Part shown: piece after piece, positions 1-7,017 of the stretch
Numbering within the stretch: the stretch's first letter is position 1
How the letters are laid out: each line of letters starts with the position of its first letter
Assembly (NCBI GenBank): GCA_003162995.1
Contig: PLUZ01000366.1
Span: 1-12,111, forward strand
Direction: 5' to 3'
DNA length: 12,111 nt
From: Methylocapsa sp.
GTDB lineage: Bacteria; Pseudomonadota; Alphaproteobacteria; Rhizobiales; Beijerinckiaceae
Position numbers and translations under genes: made by a program
Notes under the pieces: generated by a model
The model's input: the letters and a program-made list of their open reading frames with translations, nothing else
Told to the model about the DNA's origin: nothing
Databases searched by the model: none

Positions 1-518
1 TGCGCGCCCGAAATAATCCATTCGGCGCTTGCCGCCAAACCGGCCAAGCGCGGCAATCGGACGGTGCCGCCATAGCCGGGGAACAGACCGAGAGTTATCT
101 CCGGAAAGCCAATCTTCGCGTTATTCGACAGAACCCGGTAATCGGCTGCGAGCGCGACCTCCAGGCCGCCGCCAAGCGCGAGACCGTTGATCGCCGCGAC
201 GGTCGGCACCTGCAGATCGCCAAGCGCCGTTATGATTTCGCTATTCGCGGCGACGAAAGCGGCAATGTCCGGCTCAGGCTGCGTGAAAAGGCGGGTGAAT
301 TCGAAAATATCGGCACCAACGATAAAATTATCCTTGGCGCTGGTGATCAAGATACCCTTGATTGCGGGCGTTGCCTTGATCGCATCGATCGCGCGGCGCA
401 ATTCGCCGAATGTCAGAGCATCAAGCTTGTTGACGGCCTCGTTGCAGCGCTCGAAACGCAGTTCGGCAATGCCTCCGTCCTGGGCGTCTACCTTGATCGT
501 TTGACCTTCTAAAAGCAT
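1..518 (-). CDS. fadB: FadB-type beta-oxidation multienzyme, N-terminal enoyl-CoA hydratase part (runs off left edge)
   Basis: Only the first 172 codons are in the window. They match the N-terminal crotonase (enoyl-CoA hydratase/isomerase) domain of the alpha subunit of the fatty-acid oxidation complex, which hydrates trans-2-enoyl-CoA in the cytoplasm; in full-length members a 3-hydroxyacyl-CoA dehydrogenase follows. Visible marks are VNKLD at residues 29-33, the oxyanion-hole stretches IVGAD (66-70) and ALGGG (114-118), and two glutamates at 120 and 140 that align with the catalytic pair of E. coli FadB (E119, E139). The ATG at 518 is preceded by GAGG with 8 bases spacing; upstream ATGs in that frame hit a stop at once. 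Fusion with a dehydrogenase is inferred from FadB-like sequence, not seen. No fadA thiolase lies directly upstream; a thiolase sits 10 kb away on the other strand. A stand-alone hydratase is less likely, given the FadB-specific N-terminus MLLEGQTIKV. Confidence 0.85.
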   Translation of the reverse strand, partial: MLLEGQTIKVDAQDGGIAELRFERCNEAVNKLDALTFGELRRAIDAIKATPAIKGILITSAKDNFIVGADIFEFTRLFTQPEPDIAAFVAANSEIITALGDLQVPTVAAINGLALGGGLEVALAADYRVLSNNAKIGFPEITLGLFPGYGGTVRLPRLAGLAASAEWIISGA

Positions 519-604
519 CAGACACACCTCGCCATTCTCATTTTATCTCGTGCCGTTATCTTTAACCGGCAATGGATATCGGTATTGCGACAAAGCCAGT
601 GCGA

Positions 605-638
605 ATTATAGACTAGGAAGCGCGGCAGCGCGCTTTCC
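605..638 (-). promoter_or_regulatory. Putative fadB promoter with an inverted repeat in the -35 region
   Basis: On the minus strand a perfect TATAAT lies at 610-605, 87 bases before the fadB start. Just upstream, at 638-616, is an inverted repeat, GGAAAGCGCG, CTGC, CGCGCTTCC (one bulged A), covering where a -35 box should be. No good -35 hexamer is visible at 16-18 bases. An activator or repressor dyad over the -35 would fit, but both the promoter call and the operator reading are inference from position. Confidence 0.35.
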
Positions 639-661
639 CTCCGCGTGGAAGAGCGCCATCG

Positions 662-689
662 AAAAAAAACCGCTCAAATTCGAAGAGCC
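662..689 (-). terminator. Weak rho-independent terminator after oppDF
   Basis: Two bases past the oppDF stop, the minus strand reads GCTC, a 9-base loop holding TTCGAA, GAGC, then GG and eight T residues (669-662). The stem is only 4 bp, so the hairpin is weak, but a run of eight T directly after it at an operon end is a typical terminator layout. The separate TATAAT further downstream for fadB supports a transcription break here. Confidence 0.4.
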
Positions 690-690
690 A

Positions 691-2283
691 TCATGCTTCA
701 CCGGTTTGCAATGCCGCCGCGAGAAGCGACCTTGTATAGGGCTCGCGCGGACGCTCCACAATATCTTGCGTTGGTCCCTGTTCGACAATGCGCCCATCCT
801 TCATCACCGCGATCTCATCGGCCGCCGCGCGGATCACGGCAAGGTCGTGACTGATCAGGACATAGGCCAACCCATGCGCGTCCTGCAAATCCTCGAGCAG
901 AGCGAGAATGCCGATCTGCACGGTGCGGTCGAGGGCCGAGGTCGGCTCGTCGAGCACGACGAGACGCGGTTTTAGGATCATCGCCCGCGCGATCGCCACG
1001 CGTTGCCGCTGCCCGCCGGACAATTCCTGCGGAAAGCGCTGCCTGAGCTCCGGATCGAGGAGGACCTCCTCCAGGGCCAGGGCTGCGCGCGTGTCGCGCT
1101 GCTTGCGGCTGATGGCTGGATCATGCACGCGCAATCCCTCGGTGACGATGTCACTGACGCGCATGCAAGGCGATAGCGAGCCATAGGGATCTTGAAATAC
1201 CAATTGCATGGAGCGCCGCAGCGGCCGCATCGCGGCTCTGTCCAATCCTGCCAAATCGCGCCCGTCAAAACTGATCCTACCGCTTGCCGGCACAAGTTTC
1301 AAAAGCGCGCGGGCGAGCGTCGATTTGCCGGAGCCCGACTCGCCGACAAGGCCGAGCGTGCGGCCCTGATCGAGGCAAAGGCTGACGCCGGCGACCGCCG
1401 TGAACGCGCGCTTGGCCTCGAACAAACCGCCACGCAAGGTAAACTTTACGCCGATGTTCTCCGCGCGCAAAAGCACCGGTGCGTCCCTCCGGGCATGTCT
1501 ACGCGCGCGCGGCATGTTTTCGAGCAGCACGCGCGTGTAGTCATGCCGCGGATTGGCGAAGATCTTGGCCGCCGCCCCGCTTTCGACGATTTCTCCATTG
1601 CGCATCACATGGATCGTGTCGGCGATCCGGCGGACGATTCCCAGGTCGTGGCTGATGAAGATCATCGCCATGCCCAGGCTTTGTTTGAGTTTTGCGAGGA
1701 GATCGAGGATTTTCGCGGCAACCGTCACGTCGAGAGCCGTCGTCGGCTCATCCGCGATCAGCAGATCCGGGTTGCAGGCGATCGCCATCGCAATCGCGAC
1801 GCGCTGGCGCTGGCCGCCGGACAGTTCATGCGGATATGCATGCAGCCGGCGTCCCGGCTCGGCAATGCCGGCGAGGTCCAAAAGTTCCTTCGCCCGTGCA
1901 TATGCCGCGCGGCGCGGCAAACCGGCTTTCAGACGCAGGACCGCGCCAATCTGGGAGCCCACCGTAAACAAGGGATCGAGGGACGACATGGGCTCCTGGA
2001 ACACCACGGCGATACGCCGGCCAAGCAGCGAATCGAGCCGTTTCTGGGAAAGCGTGAGAAGCTCCATGCCCTCGAAGAGCACCGAACCCGATGTGTGTGC
2101 GTGGCGGGGCAGAAGTCTCAGCGCCGCAAGCACGGTCTGGCTTTTGCCGGACCCGGATTCGCCCACTATCGCCGCCGTTTCACCACGTCTCACCGTCAAG
2201 CTTAAACCCTTGACGGCTAGCGTAGCACCGTAGCTCACACGAAGATCGCGGAGTTGCAGGAGGGGCTCAGCGGATACGTCCAT
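691..2283 (-). CDS. oppDF: Oligopeptide ABC transporter, fused double ATP-binding protein (OppD-OppF)
   Basis: A 530-residue cytoplasmic ATPase that powers the peptide importer encoded just upstream. It holds two complete ABC domains. Domain 1 has Walker A GESGSGKS at 41-48, signature LSGGQ at 154-158, Walker B LLIADEP at 174-180 and the switch histidine at 212. Domain 2 has Walker A at 314-321, LSGGQ at 421-425, Walker B LVVLDEP at 441-447 and His 479. All catalytic motifs are intact in both halves. Length matches other fused peptide-transporter ATPases (YejF-like, about 530). The ATG at 2283 is preferred over an upstream in-frame TTG at 2301, because it overlaps the oppC stop as TGATG, a translational coupling arrangement; no clear Shine-Dalgarno is seen. 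The name yejF would also fit this fused format, but the OppB-like permease partner argues for Opp. The exact peptide range is unknown. Confidence 0.9.
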   Translation of the reverse strand: MDVSAEPLLQLRDLRVSYGATLAVKGLSLTVRRGETAAIVGESGSGKSQTVLAALRLLPRHAHTSGSVLFEGMELLTLSQKRLDSLLGRRIAVVFQEPMSSLDPLFTVGSQIGAVLRLKAGLPRRAAYARAKELLDLAGIAEPGRRLHAYPHELSGGQRQRVAIAMAIACNPDLLIADEPTTALDVTVAAKILDLLAKLKQSLGMAMIFISHDLGIVRRIADTIHVMRNGEIVESGAAAKIFANPRHDYTRVLLENMPRARRHARRDAPVLLRAENIGVKFTLRGGLFEAKRAFTAVAGVSLCLDQGRTLGLVGESGSGKSTLARALLKLVPASGRISFDGRDLAGLDRAAMRPLRRSMQLVFQDPYGSLSPCMRVSDIVTEGLRVHDPAISRKQRDTRAALALEEVLLDPELRQRFPQELSGGQRQRVAIARAMILKPRLVVLDEPTSALDRTVQIGILALLEDLQDAHGLAYVLISHDLAVIRAAADEIAVMKDGRIVEQGPTQDIVERPREPYTRSLLAAALQTGEA

Positions 2284-3362
2284 CAAGCCCGCGCGCGCCA
2301 ACCGTCGCCCAAACTCTGCAACGCACCGAGCGTGGCGCCCAAGAATAACGCGGGAAAAATCAGAAGATGGATGGAGCCTTGAATGTTACGGGCGCCATCG
2401 GCGACAAGCACGCCCCAGCTCGTCAGCGGCTCCTGCACGCCGAGCCCCAAGAACGACACGAAGCTCTCGAGCAAGATCACGCGCGGTACAAGCACAGCCA
2501 GATAAGCGGCGATCGGACCCGCCGCATTGGGAATCACATGGCGCCAGAGGATCGCGGGGGTTGTCGCACCTAGCGCCTCGGCCGCCGCGACAAAATCCCT
2601 TTGTTTGATCGATAGTGTCTGACCGCGCACGATGCGCGCCATATCAAGCCACTCAACGGCGCCGATGGCCACGAAAATCAGCACGAAATGACGTCCGAAG
2701 ACCATGACGAGGACGATCACGAAAAAAATGAAAGGCAGCGCATAGACGATCTCGATGGCGCGCATCATCAAACTATCGATGCGCCCGCCGGCGTAGCCCG
2801 CGACTGCACCATAGGCGACACCGATGGTCAGGGCAACGAAAGACGCAAGCAGGCCCACGGCAAGCGAAATGCGGCCAGCTATGAGGACCCTTGTGAAAAG
2901 ATCGCGGCCATTCGCGTCGGTCCCAAACAGAAACACCATCCGCTTCAATGGCACGTCGATCTCAAGGCGGCGGCCTTCGTCTTCGGTTGCGGCAATATGC
3001 GCAGGCGCGAACAGATCCGAGCGCGCGAAGGCGCGCAAGACGCGGGGATCGACGGGCTTTTCCGCATCAAGCGTCAGATGCATGGTCTCCCCATCGCGCG
3101 TGGCTTCGATATGCACATGCATACGGCGCGCGATCGCGGCGATCGCGTTGTCAATTTCGCTTGCGTCCGGGTGCGCGAATAGGGAAGGCCGGACAAGCAC
3201 ATAGTCGCGATAGACTTGATCGTAGGGGTGGCCGGAAACGAGCGGCCCGATAAGGCAAAGAAGCGCGATCGAACCGAGGATGAAAAGGCTCACCCGCAGC
3301 GGCCAATTGCGTGTGGCGCCGGCCGTAAAGGAGATAGGCATTGCGGGCGCTGGCTCATTCAT
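2283..3362 (-). CDS. oppC: Oligopeptide ABC transporter permease (OppC/YejE type) with extra periplasmic segment
   Basis: A 359-residue inner-membrane permease of the binding-protein-dependent type. An N-terminal membrane segment lies at about 22-44. The conserved core starts at FGTDANGRDLFTR (146-158), with further membrane segments up to about 345. The EAA coupling loop, which docks on the ATPase, is at about 259-280 (AAEALGATTP and on to HVIPNA). Compared with E. coli OppC (about 302 residues) it has an insert at roughly 46-143, after the first membrane segment and so probably periplasmic; similar inserts occur in YejE-like alphaproteobacterial permeases as far as I recall. The C-terminus stops at LGDGWRARA and lacks the usual LDP ending. 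The start ATG overlaps the oppB stop as ATGA and has GAGG five bases upstream. It would pair with OppB to form the channel. Confidence 0.88.
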   Translation of the reverse strand: MNEPAPAMPISFTAGATRNWPLRVSLFILGSIALLCLIGPLVSGHPYDQVYRDYVLVRPSLFAHPDASEIDNAIAAIARRMHVHIEATRDGETMHLTLDAEKPVDPRVLRAFARSDLFAPAHIAATEDEGRRLEIDVPLKRMVFLFGTDANGRDLFTRVLIAGRISLAVGLLASFVALTIGVAYGAVAGYAGGRIDSLMMRAIEIVYALPFIFFVIVLVMVFGRHFVLIFVAIGAVEWLDMARIVRGQTLSIKQRDFVAAAEALGATTPAILWRHVIPNAAGPIAAYLAVLVPRVILLESFVSFLGLGVQEPLTSWGVLVADGARNIQGSIHLLIFPALFLGATLGALQSLGDGWRARA

Positions 3363-4291
3363 CCTGGCCTCGATTCATAACGCACTCTTGGATCGAGCCA
3401 GGCGAGCACGAGATCGACAATAAGATTAAACAAAAGGACGGCGGCCGCGACGACGACGACCGTGCCCATGACGAGTGTGTAATCGCGGCCAAGCGCTCCG
3501 TCGACGAAATAGCGGCCCATGCCGGGAATTCCGAAAATGGTTTCGACGATGACCGACCCTGTGAGCACATTGGCGGCGGCAAGGCCGAGATAAGACACAA
3601 CCGGCGGAAATGCGGCGCGAAGCGCATGACCGTAGATATGAAAGCCAGGCATGCCAAATGCCCGCAAGGTCCGGATGTGCGGCATGGCAAGCGCATCTCT
3701 CAGCGCCGCTTGCATGAGCCGCGCCACGATGGCGATCTGCGGCAGAGCAAGCGTGATCACCGGCAAGATTTGGTTTTGCCAGGCGCCATCGTTCCAGCCG
3801 CCAACCGGAAGGATGTGAAGCGTCAAACCAAATCCGAGCTGGAGCAGCGGCGCGACAACGAAGACAGGTAAAACAATTCCGAATAGCGCGGCGCCATCGA
3901 CGATGCGCGGGCCAATCTGGCTCTTGCTCATCGCGCCGCCAAGGCCGAGCGCCGTGCCGGCAAGGACCGCGAGGAGCATGGCCTTCGTGCCGAGTGCCAC
4001 CGAGATCGGCAGCGCCGTGGCGAACAGCTGGTTCACGGTAAAATCGCGCCAATGCAGGCTCGGCCCGAAGTCGCCATGGGCGAGACTTTGCAGATAGAAC
4101 CAAAATTGCTCAAGGAGAGGCCGGTCGAGCTTGTAGATGTGGCGTAGATTTTTGGCGATTTCCGGATCGAGTGCCCGCGCGGAATCGAACGGCCCGCCGG
4201 GCGCGAGACGCATGAGAAAAAATGCAAGGGCGATGATGATGAGAAGAGTCGGAACCGCCATGGCGACACGTGCGAGAAAGAAACGAAGCAT
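3359..4291 (-). CDS. oppB: Oligopeptide ABC transporter permease OppB
   Basis: A 310-residue inner-membrane permease, close in length to E. coli OppB (306) and clearly similar by eye. The N-terminus has a hydrophobic helix at about 9-28 followed by FFLMRLAPGGPF; AHGDFGPSL at 71-79 and the block GSVIVETIFGIPGMGRYFV (245-263) are typical OppB/DppB signatures, and it ends in the usual LDPRVRY. Together with OppC it would form the peptide channel. The ATG at 4291 has GAGG seven bases upstream; that site lies in one arm of an inverted repeat with the end of oppA. A 62-base gap separates it from oppA, the only real gap inside the operon, and it overlaps oppC by 4 bases. DppB is the main alternative; the OppB-like PGGPF and GGWN motifs favour Opp. 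Confidence 0.9.
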   Translation of the reverse strand: MLRFFLARVAMAVPTLLIIIALAFFLMRLAPGGPFDSARALDPEIAKNLRHIYKLDRPLLEQFWFYLQSLAHGDFGPSLHWRDFTVNQLFATALPISVALGTKAMLLAVLAGTALGLGGAMSKSQIGPRIVDGAALFGIVLPVFVVAPLLQLGFGLTLHILPVGGWNDGAWQNQILPVITLALPQIAIVARLMQAALRDALAMPHIRTLRAFGMPGFHIYGHALRAAFPPVVSYLGLAAANVLTGSVIVETIFGIPGMGRYFVDGALGRDYTLVMGTVVVVAAAVLLFNLIVDLVLAWLDPRVRYESRPG

Positions 4292-4297
4292 TTTCTA

Positions 4298-4350
4298 GCC
4301 TCGCGCTTGTTTGTTATGCGCACCAATGCGAATGCGTTCCAAAGCGAGGC
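4298..4350 (-). promoter_or_regulatory. Inverted repeat between oppA and oppB
   Basis: A perfect 7-base inverted repeat, GCCTCGC at 4298-4304 and GCGAGGC at 4344-4350, spans the oppA-oppB gap with a 39-base loop. On the transcript its 5' arm starts four bases after the oppA stop and its 3' arm contains the GAGG ribosome binding site of oppB. It could protect the oppA mRNA end or lower oppB translation, which would fit the usual excess of binding protein over permease. The long loop makes the structure uncertain. Confidence 0.35.
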
Positions 4351-4353
4351 GAT

Positions 4354-5997
4354 TCATGGCGCGACCGAAATATAACGGCCCGGATGATTGTCGAGCACAT
4401 TTGCCTCCCAGCCTTTCAGTTTTGGCGAGACAAGATTGCGAGAGCTATAGGTCAGAAGCACGAGATCTGGCTGTTCGTCGAGGAGCAGCGCCTCGGCCTC
4501 GTGCAGGATGGCGCGCCGCCGCTCGGGCGAGGCTTCTCTTTGAGCTTCCTGCATGAGCCTATTGAAAGTCTCATTGCTGAAGCTTGCATGATTCAGGCCC
4601 TGATTGTCGCTCTGACCAAGAAAAAGATAATTCTGTGCGTCGGGATAATCGGCGAACCAGCCCCACCACGCCACGTCAAACGGGGGTTTTTCCCGTAAGA
4701 AGGCGTAATGACTCATGGTGTCGGTCGCAAGCAACCGTGTCTCGACGCCAAGCGCCTTCCACATATCGGCGACCGCCACAGCCGTCGCGCGGTGATTTTC
4801 CGAATTGGGGAAGCGGATCTCTACTTCGAGCTTTTGGCTGCCGGGACCGAAGCCCGCCTCGGCAAGCAGTTTTTTCGCTTCGTCCTCCCGCTCAAAGAGG
4901 TCCGTGTCCTTCCAGGCGACGGTGGCGGGCGCGCCATAACTTTCTATTCCGGGCGGCACGAAACTATAGCCGGGGTCCATGGTGCCGCCCCAAATGCGCT
5001 CGGCGAGGAACTCGCGGTCAATCGCCATGGATAAGGCCTGGCGCACCCTTCGGTCGTCGAAAGGCTTACGACGGGTGTCGAAAGAATAATAGTAGCCGCC
5101 GAGGCTCGGCGTTACCTTGAAGGCTTCGGCCAAATGGCTGCGCACGAAACCAATCTGCTCCACCGGAACGTCGTTGTAGGATTGAATTTCGCCGGCCATG
5201 AAACGGCGGAGCGCGGCGGAACGGTCCTCGAGCGAATAGAAAATTTCCTCGTCGAGCGCGACATGTGCCACATCGTAATAAGCAGGGTTCTTGATCAGAA
5301 CAATCCGGTCGTTGGGGGTGAATGACTTCAGCATGAAGGGGCCGTTCGTCACCATATGCTCGGGCCGGACGAAGTCCGATCCATAGGTTTCGATTGATTT
5401 TTGATGCAGCGGCTTGGCGGTGAAGTGAGCGAGCTGGGAGATGAAAAAGGGCGCTGGATGTTCCAGCGTAATTTCAAGCCTGTGCGCATCCAAACCGCGG
5501 ACGCCCAAGGCTTCGACAGGCAGTTCGCCCTTGTTGATCTTTTCCGCGTTCTTCAAAGTATAGAGGATATTGGCATAGGGTGCGCCGGTCGCTGGCGCCA
5601 TCAGGCGCCGGAATGCGAAGACAAAATCGTCCGGGGTGAGCGTGTCGCCATTTGACCATTTCGCATCGGGGCGAAGCTGAAAATCATAAACCGTGCCGGT
5701 GGGATCGACCGTCCAGCTCGCAGCGACCCCTGGGATGAATTCGCTGCGTGCGTTGAGGGTGACAAGACCCTCGAAAAGCTCGTCGAGAATATTGCTTTCG
5801 ATCAAGGTCTCTGCCTTGTGCGGATCAAGCGATCCAGGATCACCGAGTTCGCCACGGTGCCAAACCATGAGGGCAGGCGCTTCGGCTGCACAGCCGATCT
5901 CTGTCTCTATGGTCAGTCCAAGGACGGTAAAAAAGATGGCGGCGACGCGCACTAACAGCTGGAATGCCAAGCGATGCCAGCGAAGGTTCCCGCTCAA
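4354..5997 (-). CDS. oppA: Oligopeptide-binding periplasmic protein OppA (SBP family 5)
   Basis: A 547-residue solute-binding protein that would capture peptides in the periplasm and hand them to OppBC. An N-terminal hydrophobic stretch at about 12-30 followed by GCAAEA near 35-40 looks like a Sec signal peptide; the cysteine is not in a proper lipobox. Family marks are GSLDPHKAET (55-64), the block around FAFRRLMAP (127-135), VRQALSMAIDR (318-328) and WGWFADYPDAQNYLF (445-459), a typical OppA/MppA pattern. The start is taken as TTG at 5997: no in-frame ATG exists before residue 44, past the signal peptide. TTG overlaps the nitrilase stop (TTGA), and AAGG lies about 10 bases upstream. A GTG at residue 17 would also keep a signal peptide but has no ribosome binding site. 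Substrate specificity (peptide length, or murein peptide as in MppA) cannot be read from the sequence. Confidence 0.9.
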   Translation of the reverse strand: MSGNLRWHRLAFQLLVRVAAIFFTVLGLTIETEIGCAAEAPALMVWHRGELGDPGSLDPHKAETLIESNILDELFEGLVTLNARSEFIPGVAASWTVDPTGTVYDFQLRPDAKWSNGDTLTPDDFVFAFRRLMAPATGAPYANILYTLKNAEKINKGELPVEALGVRGLDAHRLEITLEHPAPFFISQLAHFTAKPLHQKSIETYGSDFVRPEHMVTNGPFMLKSFTPNDRIVLIKNPAYYDVAHVALDEEIFYSLEDRSAALRRFMAGEIQSYNDVPVEQIGFVRSHLAEAFKVTPSLGGYYYSFDTRRKPFDDRRVRQALSMAIDREFLAERIWGGTMDPGYSFVPPGIESYGAPATVAWKDTDLFEREDEAKKLLAEAGFGPGSQKLEVEIRFPNSENHRATAVAVADMWKALGVETRLLATDTMSHYAFLREKPPFDVAWWGWFADYPDAQNYLFLGQSDNQGLNHASFSNETFNRLMQEAQREASPERRRAILHEAEALLLDEQPDLVLLTYSSRNLVSPKLKGWEANVLDNHPGRYISVAP

Positions 5998-6815
5998 TCG
6001 AATTGCACCTTATGTTGCGCAACCGGGATTTGCGCGCGAACTTTTTTGACAAGGGCGCGGTCGATCCGCGTCGAGACGATGCCAATACCGTCCGAGGCCT
6101 TGGCGATGACATGGCCCCACGGGTCCGCGATCAAGCTATGGCCATAGGTCTGGCGTAGTTCCTTTCCGGCAAAATGGGCGCCGGTCTGGGCGGGGGCACA
6201 GACATAGGCCTGCGTCTCGATCGCCCGGGCGCGGCAAAGAACTTCCCAATGGTCCTTGCCGGTTTGCATGGTGAAGGCGGCGGGCAAAGCGATCATTTCG
6301 GCGCCTTTTGCGGCGAGCGCTTGGAAAAGGTCTGGAAACCTAATGTCGTAACAGATCGAGCAGCCAATGATCATGTCTTCACAAGGATAAGTCACGATCG
6401 TGCTGCCTGGCGCGAAAGCCGCGCTTTCGTTGTATTTTGTTCCATCCGGCGCGGTTATGTCGAACATATGGATTTTGCGATAGCGCGCGATTTCGGCGCC
6501 GGTGCGATCGAAGACCACGGTTGTATTGTGAATGCGGTCCCCGGTCCCGGGCTTCTCGAGAAGTGAACCGGCATGGATGTAAACTTGATGCTTTCTGGCC
6601 AGCGTCTGCATCGCGGCGTAGGCGGGGCCGCCCGGCAAGGCTTCGGCCGCCGCCATCTTGGCCGCGCGGTCGCCACCGAGAAAATCGAAACATTCGGGCA
6701 GGCATATCCAGTCCGGCCGCTCCTCGGCGATGGCTTGTCCGACGAGCTTGGTTGCTACGGCGATATTGGCGGCTTTGTCGCTGACCGAGTTCATCTGGAT
6801 CAGGGAAATCTTCAT
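5994..6815 (-). CDS. Nitrilase-superfamily carbon-nitrogen hydrolase (Nit1/Nit2-like omega-amidase type)
   Basis: A 273-residue cytoplasmic amidohydrolase. The Glu-Lys-Cys triad of the superfamily is visible: Glu41 in LPECFDF, Lys114 in RYRKIHMFD and Cys155 in CSICYDIRFPDL. The KIHMFD and CYDIRFP wording is typical of the Nit branch, whose known activities include deaminated glutathione amidase and omega-amidase, so a repair or amide-hydrolysis role is likely but the substrate is inferred. The ATG at 6815 is chosen because GGAG sits six bases upstream; an in-frame ATG at 6830 has no ribosome binding site and adds only five residues. It is the first gene of the opp operon and its stop overlaps the oppA TTG start, so it is co-translated with the importer. 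That suggests, without proof, that it acts on imported peptides or amides. N-carbamoyl amidase is less likely. Confidence 0.85.
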   Translation of the reverse strand: MKISLIQMNSVSDKAANIAVATKLVGQAIAEERPDWICLPECFDFLGGDRAAKMAAAEALPGGPAYAAMQTLARKHQVYIHAGSLLEKPGTGDRIHNTTVVFDRTGAEIARYRKIHMFDITAPDGTKYNESAAFAPGSTIVTYPCEDMIIGCSICYDIRFPDLFQALAAKGAEMIALPAAFTMQTGKDHWEVLCRARAIETQAYVCAPAQTGAHFAGKELRQTYGHSLIADPWGHVIAKASDGIGIVSTRIDRALVKKVRAQIPVAQHKVQFD

Positions 6816-7017
6816 GGAGCACTCCGGCATCGCGGGATTTCGCGATTACCACAATCTTGAACTTATTTCACATCGCGCAACTTTTCGATCACCTCCCGAT
6901 TATCGTTGATGACAGGACGAGAATGGAGTCATAAATTTCCGGGGCGAGAGGCCAAGAATGTTTTCGTGCGGTGCTAATACTACAGTTTACTTTCTAGGGA
7001 GATAAGAGGAGGTATCG
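6816..7017. promoter_or_regulatory. Divergent regulatory region between nitrilase-opp operon and protealysin operon
   Basis: These 202 bases separate two divergent operons, so promoters for both should lie here. On the plus strand GGAGGT (7008-7013) is an excellent ribosome binding site five bases from the protealysin ATG. At 6887-6896 the plus strand reads GATCACCTCC, the complement of a full Shine-Dalgarno sequence. The minus strand has GATAAT at 6904-6899, a possible -10 box, but I see no convincing -35 for either side. TGCTAATAC at about 6972-6980 is a weak extended -10 candidate for the plus strand. No dyad strong enough to call an operator was found. Confidence 0.4.

Noticed and set aside
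616-638. Hairpin as terminator of the opp operon
   Set aside because: It is not followed by T residues but by TATAAT; the hairpin with eight T at 662-689 is a better candidate.
1192-2205. Long plus-strand frames (up to 337 codons) opposite oppDF
   Set aside because: They are antisense shadows of the high-GC ATPase gene, with no domain or ribosome binding site; the minus-strand frame carries all ABC motifs.
2284-2301. Upstream TTG start for oppDF adding six residues
   Set aside because: The ATG at 2283 overlaps the oppC stop (TGATG) and begins where related proteins begin; the TTG has no ribosome binding site.
6816-6830. Upstream ATG start for the nitrilase
   Set aside because: The ATG at 6815 has GGAG at six bases and starts at the family's usual MKISLIQ; the upstream ATG has no ribosome binding site.
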